From Cyathus striatus (lineage: Eukaryota > Basidiomycota > Agaricomycetes > Agaricales > Nidulariaceae), in NCBI GenBank assembly GCA_025738555.1, contig JAOVFP010000009.1, forward strand, positions 186,001 to 250,000: DNA of 64,000 nucleotides, in the 5' to 3' direction. The notes under the pieces are model-generated. The model was not told the origin of the DNA. It worked only from the letters and a program-made list of their open reading frames with translations, and made no database searches. This document shows, piece by piece, positions 57,060 through 64,000 of the stretch (positions within the stretch are counted from its first letter, which is position 1; the number at the start of each line of letters is the position of its first letter). Position numbers and translations under genes: made by a program.

Positions 57060-58466
57060 ATGTCTACGCCGACCGACACTACGAACGGCGCCATAGGGCT
57101 CCAGAGTAATAAAGGCTTAAAACCCGATGAGAAAAAGATGGATACAGGTGAAGCTATTTGGCAAGAAAATGTATCCGACACTGATCATTATGTTCTTAAG
57201 AGGGATCCCAGCTCCGTTCAGTAGAATCTTTTTGGCGAGACCATGAACCTTGGTTGAAGACAGTAGGCTATATATTGCGATCACGCTATCATCCCAGCTG
57301 GGTAGCATCATGGTTTACTGACCCTAAGAAAATAAAGTTTAGTGCTGAGGACTACATAAAAGCAAATGTGAGCAATTTTATCATATGCCATCTGTTCAAC
57401 TATCACCTGATAAAGCATAGGAATCCTCTTTAATAGATGCCACACGGGAAAGAGATGGACTACAAGTCATACTCAAAAAGATTCGTCTTCAGTATCATCC
57501 GGCCGAAATAGAGATCGCAAATCTTTTCTCGTCTGAACCTCTGGCATCCGATCCTAGAAACCATTGCATTCCAATATATGAAGTCTTAACGCTACCTGGG
57601 AATAGCGATAGCGCCATTTTAGTAATGCCATTTTTATTACCCATGGATCTACCTCCCTTCGTATCTCTGGGAGAAATAGTGGAATTTCTGCGGCAAATTC
57701 TTGAAGTGTGCACCTTTTCCCTGTTCATTGACTTGTATCCTAATAGCAACTTCTGATTGGCTCTCTGTAGGGCTTACAATTCATGCATCAGCAGAACGTT
57801 GCTCACTGGCAAGCCTGTCTTTTCTAGGTGTAATACTTTCCCTCACAAAAATTAAGTGTAGCGATGTGAAGGTGGACAATGTCATGTCTGACACCCAAAG
57901 ATTATTTCGCGTTCCTCCGCATCCTGTGGTTCCCTCACTTCGATACTCTGGAAAAGGGGAACCGAAATTATCCTCAAATAGAATGCAGAACTCAGTGAAA
58001 CATTATCTTATAGATTTTGGACTTTCGAATTTTCATCCTCCGGGCAGCTCTCGCCTTCAATCTCCAGGATATGGTGGTACCCGAACCGTTCCCGAGTTTC
58101 AGAACAACTCGACTCAGCTTTGCGATCCTTTCGCTGTGGATGTGTATTGCATGGGCGACTTCATGCGTACTCGATTTCGAGAGGTTTGTGTGATGTACAA
58201 GTCATTTCCAAATCTTAATCAGTTGATTTCAGGGAGAAAATTGTTCAGCTGCTTTCAATGGATTAGAGTTTATGGATGATCTCATCGCTGATATGGTCCA
58301 GGATGATCCGAAGAAGCGGCCTACAATGGATGAGGTGGTCGAGCGGTTCTCAGCAGTTGTCGACAGTCTGAGTAAATGGAAGTTAATGTCAAGAGCTTCC
58401 ACTGTCGATGAAACAACATCTGAAAGAATCGTCAAAAATGTAAGGTATTGGATTGGCATTTATTGA
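57060..58466 (+). CDS. protein kinase-like protein, copy 3, HCD type
   Basis: Starts MSTPTDTTNGAIGLQSNKGL. A 53-nt intron leads in frame to SVESFWRDHEPWLKTVGYIL. Then ESSLIDATRERDGLQVILKK (beta-3 Lys), HPAEIEIANLFSSEPLA, AILVMPFLL (hinge), LQFMHQQNVAH and the catalytic loop C-D-V-K-V-D-N. Next are IDFGLS, VPEFQNNSTQLCDPFAVDVY and DDPKKRPTMDEVVERF. It ends VRYWIGIY. The intron that splits the Cys codon of HCD starts with GC (TG/gcaag) rather than GT, while copies 1 and 2 have GT at the same site. About 360 residues; no frame break. Substrate and pathway unknown. Divergent to LGxSYE gene 2. Confidence 0.78.
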
Positions 58467-58889
58467 AGAGTGCATCGTGCGTCTGCCTACTATAGCAAGG
58501 TACCTCGTATTGTATTTTTTGTTTATTTCTAGCATCCCTAGTGTTTTTATTCGAAATAAATGCCAATGTATTACTTCAATAACCTCGGAGTTGTTTATTT
58601 GAACTTTGGCCACAACTTATCTCTCTCTTTTCAACCTGCATCCACCTTTATGCAGAAGTCTACGCCATGTTCAATAGCATCAGGGTTTGTCAACGAATTG
58701 ATTGGAAGCTTTATACTTAAGAATCTAAGCCTGTCGGTAGAAAGCAAGTTCCCCGGACTTGGCCCTTAAAAGCAAGCGTCAAGAGCCTGTATCGTGGATG
58801 AAAGAAGTCTGACAGCCGCTACGATCTGCAGTGTTGTATTCCACGCCTCCTAGACCAGAAAGCTCGTCAGAGGGAATGGATGACGCGGA
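58467..58889. other. intergenic, no gene recognised
   Basis: 3' flank of kinase copy 3. A 69-codon frame at 58560-58769 has no domain. From about 58890 the block shared with 26930 onwards begins. Confidence 0.45.
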
Positions 58890-59830
58890 CGTTAATGGCA
58901 CCATCTTTCGGGCTTCCAGATCGTCGTTGCACTTAGATGATTCCAAGTTCGTGTTTGCATAGTATTCAGTGTTGTGTTGGTGAAATATATGACCTTACTT
59001 GAATTGATTTGATTCAAATTTATGACTTACCAGCTTTCGTGGCAGTACACGTTTTGCGATATGGCATATATCATGAAGATTTCAGTGAGTGTAAAACATC
59101 AATATCCGTTGTTTAGGGTATCGTTTGAGAGGGCCCACATGCATAGTACCAAACTGGAACATAAATCCACAAAATTGAGATCGGGCTTTCACTGAGTTGC
59201 AAGCGCTGACTTCTTGAACTTTCCCATGCAGACAATAAACAACGGAACTTGAAGTACTCCATTCATTAGTCCCGAACCTCGTCGTCTACAAGGAAAGGTT
59301 GATCGGCGTGAAACCCGGAGTGTTGCTAGATAATAAATAGCGCGCATACCGGTGGCGATATTGTCGAATGCTATTTTAAATTTCTTTACCATCCGGATTC
59401 GGGAGTTCCAAACCAATCACAAAGTTCATTGTCAAGTTGGACCTACATGGACCTACGAATCCAAGCAGAGCTACACAAGAAGTACTGTGCCCGAAGTAAC
59501 ACGAGGAAGCGTGGCAATCCCCCGATATAAGACACGTTGATCGGAATCCACACAACAATTACAATACCAGAGCACGATAGAGCATGGCAATGCATAGAGT
59601 TATCGTTCGGAAAGTAATATTCCATCGTAGTCCCGTGCACGTCCCGCGGCCATTGAAACAGCACAATCGCTTGGAGAGGAGTTTTTGCGCTACAAAGAAA
59701 TTGATCGGACCGTGACTATCAGCTGAACAGGTAAAACCTTGTCGCTTAAACAGAAGTGAGGATAAAGATGACATATAAAGTCGATCTCAACAGAGATAGT
59801 ACATAGATATTCGTCTAGGAGTAAGCGTGT
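58890..59830 (-). pseudogene. WVLSND-family gene, copy C (decayed), with flank
   Basis: Nucleotide-level match to copy B over the whole length. The first exon reads MSSLSSLLFKRQ with CGA where copy B has TGA. The membrane exon is frame-shifted (LCIAM is followed by a stop), and the donor used in copy B (GTAATTC after GGCAAA) is changed to GAAATTT. In the last exon STSSSVVYCLHGKVQE is followed by about 15 extra bases, also present in copy A, and SND is out of frame. It cannot code for the full protein. Confidence 0.55.
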
Positions 59831-60078
59831 TTCAACTTCAGTGTAATAATGAACTGTAGCCTTGCTAAGGAAACCAAAACCAGTGAACATGACGTTCCTG
59901 GGTCTTTATTCCTTCACTTGCGACTTGCGATCCAGGAAAGCGGACAATGCCCTGAAGGGTACATACGGGATTTCTAGAAGAGAATAGCGTGCAGTCCTAA
60001 GAGTAAAAGAGTTCTGCTCATCTGTGTAGAAGGAAGCAAGTTGTTTGATCATCCGAGATGTGAGTTGAATGAACTTCA

Positions 60079-60276
60079 TCAAGTAGCCACATACCACACC
60101 TCGATTATAAACATCCAGATAATGCATAGGAAAGCCAGCCAGCCTAGCAACCCGCGAAGTTGAGGATCGTCCGGACTGAGATCAAAGTCACAGTCATCCT
60201 CATCAATGTTTCCAGTGGACGGAAGGGAAGAGGAAGAAGATGGCGGTGGTGAGGACACCAGTATCTTCGTCAGCAT
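60079..60276 (-). CDS. small acidic membrane protein (65 residues), possible last exon
   Basis: Reads MLTKILVSSPPPSSSSSLPS, then an acidic stretch (NIDEDDCDFDLSPDD) and a hydrophobic helix GWLAFLCIIWMFIIEV, ending VWYVAT. The frame is intact here, while the duplicate at 28130-28540 is broken. It may be a whole small gene or the last exon of a longer one. A Ser/Leu-rich frame upstream (60290-60604) looks like a signal-peptide-like segment (LEPFFLLTVLFLHTSLT), but the join is unclear. It keeps the same position relative to the WVLSND gene in both clusters. Confidence 0.35.
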   Translation of the reverse strand: MLTKILVSSPPPSSSSSLPSTGNIDEDDCDFDLSPDDPQLRGLLGWLAFLCIIWMFIIEVWYVAT

Positions 60277-61045
60277 TGATGTCGTGAAAAAGCCCTTCTA
60301 CGGATGAACTGGCCACACAGAAAGCTTCACATCGTAGGAATGAAGTTACTTCGACTTCAGCTACACGTGTCAAAGAGGTATGCAAGAACAGCACGGTTAG
60401 AAGGAAGAAGGGCTCCAGTGAACACGGTTGCGACCATGTTGGACAAGACTGAAGAGAGGAGAATAAGAGAGGACAGGGAGGAATCCTGAAATGGGTAGTC
60501 GTTGCAAAACAGAAACGAGATTGCGTATGGCGATAGCTCGAAATACTTATGATTGGGTGTTCACAAGAAGTCGACAGCGTAAATACAGTTCGATAGACGT
60601 GCATATTACAGATGTACTGCTCGCCATTGAACTCGTCGTATGGAGCATTCGAGATGAAGATAAGATCCAGGAATAAGCAGCTTCCTCAGCGCCCAGAGAG
60701 TGTTATACGCGGCAACGCGCTCTTGCTTACGATATCCACTTGGCTCATTACGCATTGCAACTAGCTACTGGTCGACACTTGGTCGATGCACACCAATATT
60801 GAAGTACTTAGTCTTACTACGGGATAGTAAGCATTTTCCACTTTTTAATGTCTGTTCATATCTATCTCATCCTTATATTATGTGAGCACGTCCAGCCTTC
60901 AAATAATAAGCGTAAAGTGGCAAGTCTGAGAATATGAAGGATAGATTTGGATAGATAGATAGCTGATACTTGATAGATGATGCCACTGGTGTTAACATTA
61001 ACAGATTACAGCACAGATTGCTCGTACCTCGTTAACAACAACTAG

Positions 61046-61661
61046 GGGTGTATCACCACCGATCCGAGAGACGATAGTTATGGCGAACGAGTAACGGGGG
61101 TGGTGTGTGGGTAACTGAATTCGCGCAGAATGGGATATCGTGTGTTACCTTTCTCTATCAACATCGTATATGACTGATATTGATGTGTGCTGTGCAGAGT
61201 CTGATTCTTCCCCTGCTCACAGGTCTCCTCAGTATCGAACAATTCAAGCACAATCGATACAAGCTCCTTCGGCACTCCCGTAGGGAACTGGCCATCTACA
61301 GGATGCAACATGGGCACTTATTTCGGGCCGCAGAATTTGTTGTTTACGATTACGCTTTGTGGTGGTACGTTCACTGCTTGCCTTTGCGATTCTGGAACGT
61401 CACATATACCTCATTTAAAACAGACTTTGCCGGCTCCTCAACTTCTTCCCACAAACCTGCACTGGGTTCTGCTATGAGGACTACGTCGTAGGCAACGGAT
61501 CGAACTACGGCACAGCATACTTCGAAGTGGGGAGTGTGAGGGTGTTCAGCAAGACGGGGACGAATACGGTGATTGAAGGTAATGAGGCGAAAAGGAATGG
61601 CGTGAGGTTGATGGTAGGTTTAGGCGTTTTGGCCCTGGGGATCGTGGGATTGGGTTTGTAG
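61046..61661 (+). pseudogene. glycoside hydrolase family 16 remnant (C-terminal part)
   Basis: Exons in order: GCITTDPRDDSYGE, then a shift of frame, SNGGGVWVTEFAQNGI, an intron, VSSVSNNSSTIDTSSFGTPV, NWPSTGCNMGTYFGPQNLLF, TITLCG with an intron, DFAG, another shift, FFPQTCTGFCYEDYVVGNGS and NYGTAYFEVGSVRVF. A hydrophobic tail (RLMVGLGVLALGIVGLGL) suggests a GPI- or membrane-anchored wall enzyme. The pattern (NGGGV, LCGDFAG, NGSNYGTAYFE) is that of fungal GH16 beta-1,3/1,4-glucanases. The catalytic EIDIxE part is absent upstream and at least two frameshifts are present, so it is inactive. Confidence 0.6.
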
Positions 61662-62053
61662 ATGTGTAGAAGGACTGTAACGTAGTATCTGGATGCTTTG
61701 AATGCTTTTTTTTTTGGACATTTAGTAGAGAACATTTGGTATTTTTATAGGTATTAGACATAGAACATTGTAGAGTGTTGTAAGTACGTCAGACCAGCCT
61801 CCCAGGCGACGATATATCCTGTGGAAGAGACGCGTTCGAAATAAGGAATGTCCATTGGTCACCCAATATTCATCATATCGTGTTCCCCGATGGATGACAG
61901 AGCATGAAATTGGCTGTCTTCTTTGGGCTTAACGGGCTTCTGACGAGTTCTGGGATCCACAGTCGCAAACTAGCATTAGTTTACGGGAGTTAGTTACTTA
62001 TGTATTAAATTTGTAAATTAATCGAACTCACCCTCGCATCGTTATTAGCCATT
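61662..62053. other. intergenic, no gene recognised
   Basis: 3' flanks of the GH16 remnant and of LGxSYE gene 3. Short frames at 61505-61761 (minus) have no domain. Confidence 0.45.
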
Positions 62054-62958
62054 TCACAAGCTCGGACTGGCTGATTCTGGAGTATCGATGCATTCAATTT
62101 TGGTATACACTCCGTGTAGCTTACCGTTCGGGTCATTGAAGTTATCCAGTACTTCTGCCAAATTTAAAGTGCCATAGCATCCAAAATCCAACGGTTCTGC
62201 CTTCGCTGGCTCGTACAGAGGAAGCATTCTGGTAGTATCTTCGTTTTGGACAAAGGATGCCTCAGTTGTTTGTGCACTGAGTGCGTATTCTGGCGGAGCC
62301 TGGCCTGCTTGTCCGACATGTCCGTGGTAGTAGTTCACTTCAGGGCGCACCATCTGAAAGTTGGATGCCCCAGCTAGTGTGCCGCTGTTATTTTTGACTA
62401 CAGCTGTTTGACCAGAGATGTGGACATCATTGGAGCTCTTTTTATTCTTGTCCACTGCCCTTTCTCTAGCGACTCGTAGAGTAATCTCCTGATATCACAT
62501 GTCAGCTAACTTCTCTGAGCACATAGTTAAGTTAATTCATTCAATCACCCTCGCCAGCTCTTCAGTTTCTGTGCATGACTCCAAAAGACCTGACATAAAT
62601 TGCTGCAATTTCTGGTTGGAATTACCTAGAATAATAAATGCTACAGAGGGTTCTACAACCTGGAGACACGTTAACTTTGTATTATTGCTGAGAAAAAATG
62701 GTGTATATTAGCCATCGGGGATTTCAAGATGAAAAGAAAGAAAACCAACCTCGAATAGGAGGAATTTAATGCGTTATATTCTCCTTCAGTCATGCCATGC
62801 GCGGAAGCATAAAGGTTTTCCCATGTGCTATCTTGAAGCTCTTGTGCCATTTTTAAGGATCGTTTGAAGTTCTCCAATTGCTTTCTTGTCATTTTAATAG
62901 TGGGGACAGTCGTCATACGCGATGACTCCAGTAAACTTCCAAGTTCGAGAGTGTTCAT
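62054..62958 (-). CDS. LGxSYE-family protein 3 (unknown function)
   Basis: Three exons on the minus strand, start ATG 62958 (MNTLELGSLLESSRMTTVPT). The helical N-terminus MTRKQLENFKRSLKMAQELQ aligns with the same part of proteins 1 and 2. Exon 2, reached in frame through SSYSSNNTKLTCLQ, holds VAFIILGNSNQKLQQFMSGL, a diverged version of the LGxSYE motif (SY replaced by SN). Exon 3 has EITLRVARERAVDKNKKSS, then GTLAGASNFQMVRPEVNYYH, corresponding to FANAQNFSIANATM. The end is acidic and Pro-rich (ENDEDTTR-like, CIDTPESASPSL). No kinase is seen next to it inside the window. A decayed WVLSND gene lies upstream at 63560 onwards. Confidence 0.65.
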
Positions 62959-63559
62959 CGTATATGTAGATGACGCAAAACGGGGGTCGATAGGGCTGAA
63001 CTGTGAGGGATAGACGAGGTATTTTAATAAGAAAAGGTTTAGATTTAAATTTTAAATTGGTTCAACCACCGCTTTATATACATGTAACATGACACGCATA
63101 GGTGACCCAAACGCAAAGAACAAGGTGTTGTCATACAATTATTGTTGTGGAGAGGTTCTTGTTAACTTTGTGCCATCAAAAACATGCTGTCGAATCGCGA
63201 TACATAAACGCCGTCACTGTTCTGCTTTCTGTGCGCGGAATTAGCATTAGAGGATCAAGGAACGGGTAACCAACAGAACGGTATTTTCTTTTTTGGAAAC
63301 ATTATTATTTCTAGTGCATAGGCTGCAGCCGCTACAACGATGTGGTTTAAACATTCAATATTCAATTCCCGTGTCATAAACCAGCTGAGGGTGCTTGCGA
63401 GCATCCCTCATGAGACTGGATCAGTTGAAGTTAAGCTCCTGGACCGACATGGTTCAAAGACACCGTCACGACTCACCACACCAGGCACCTGGTCGAATTG
63501 TTTACATGGCTTGTTCTGTGGATCCATAATTGTTCATGTGTGTATGAATGATTCGTTAA
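62959..63559. other. intergenic, no gene recognised
   Basis: Upstream region of LGxSYE gene 3 on the minus strand. A plus-strand frame at 63340-63582 (80 codons) has no domain and overlaps the start of the duplicated block. No kinase sequence is found here, unlike the regions upstream of proteins 1 and 2. Confidence 0.4.
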
Positions 63560-64000
63560 AGATTTGGATACGAGATATCTGAAGCAAGTATCCGTTGTTT
63601 AGGGTGTCGTTTGAAAGAACCCATATAGTGGCATAGTACCCCCAACTAGAACTTGAATCCACGAAATTGAGATCGGGCTTCCTGAATTCTTGAACTTTCC
63701 CATGCAGACAATAAGCAACAGAACATGAAGTGCTCCATTTGTCAGTCCTGAGCCGCGTCGTCTACAAGGAAAGGTTGATCGGCGTGAGATACGCCCGGAG
63801 TGTTGCTGGATAATAAACAGCGTGCGTACCAGCCGCGATATCGTCGAATGCTATTTTGGATTACTTCGCCGTCCGGGCTCGGATTTCCAAACCAATCACA
63901 AAGTTCATTGTCAAGATGGACAGTATATGGACCTACGAATCCAAGCAGAAGTACACAAGAAGTACTCGTGCCTGGAGGTAACGTACGGCGGTCTCCTGCG
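63560..64000 (-). pseudogene. WVLSND-family gene, copy D (cut by the window end)
   Basis: Very close to copy B over the last two exons: HLDNELCDWFGNPSPDGE, an intron with the same ends, then TTRLRTDKWSTSCSVAYCLH, KPDLNFVDSSSSWGYYATIW and VLSNDTLNNGY. After NNGY the sequence departs from copy B (LLQIS and on), so the last residues differ. The first exon is outside the window, so it is unclear whether this copy is intact. It is given as a pseudogene only because the other copies are. Confidence 0.45.

Noticed and set aside
63340..63582. 80-codon plus-strand frame as the missing third kinase partner
   Set aside because: It shows none of the kinase landmarks and overlaps the WVLSND copy D block.

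Overview
The window looks like a piece of an Agaricomycete (mushroom-forming basidiomycete) genome. Genes are broken by introns of about 40-70 nt with GT..AG ends and CTRA-type branch points. Gene content includes alpha/beta-hydrolase epoxide hydrolases, a DUF4203/TMEM198-like membrane protein, an expanded fungal protein-kinase-like family and Ty3/gypsy chromoviruses. No tRNA, rRNA or CRISPR array was recognised. Exon joins were made by eye, so spans are firmer than single splice sites.

Layout. 0-9.6 kb is the most ordinary part: the 3' end of a membrane protein, a two-repeat protein of unknown function, two tandem epoxide hydrolases and a remnant of a third. 9.6-14.3 kb is non-coding: a MITE-like element, then a diverged tandem array (unit about 140-160 bp) carrying two more small TIR elements. 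14.4-18.6 kb holds two membrane-protein genes. 19.05-20.19 kb is a Mutator-like element with about 219-bp terminal inverted repeats and a 9-bp target duplication. 20.5-28.5 kb and 55.7-64 kb are two related accessory clusters in which the same three families recur: a protein kinase with HCD in place of HRD, a protein with an LGxSYE-like motif, and a short membrane-protein family with a WVLSND motif. In two places the kinase and the LGxSYE gene stand head to head.

28.6-53.8 kb is a nest of transposons. The core is a DNA transposon (29984-45487) with a perfect 20-bp TIR and a perfect 8-bp target duplication. Its large zinc-finger/PHD transposase-like gene runs on the minus strand. That gene carries six in-frame stops, all TGA, and is split by a complete Ty3/gypsy chromovirus (37570-44523, 5-bp duplication ATGGG, LTRs that look identical). 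A solo LTR (30436-31084) also sits inside it. Next door lies a second chromovirus (45890-53766, duplication GAAAT) whose pol is open but whose gag is broken by a hAT-like MITE (47480-48381, 8-bp duplication).

The main candidate for something undescribed is the repeated kinase / LGxSYE / WVLSND module. Next are the DNA transposon with its PHD-ending transposase, the extra ORFs of the first chromovirus, and the uniform TGA decay.
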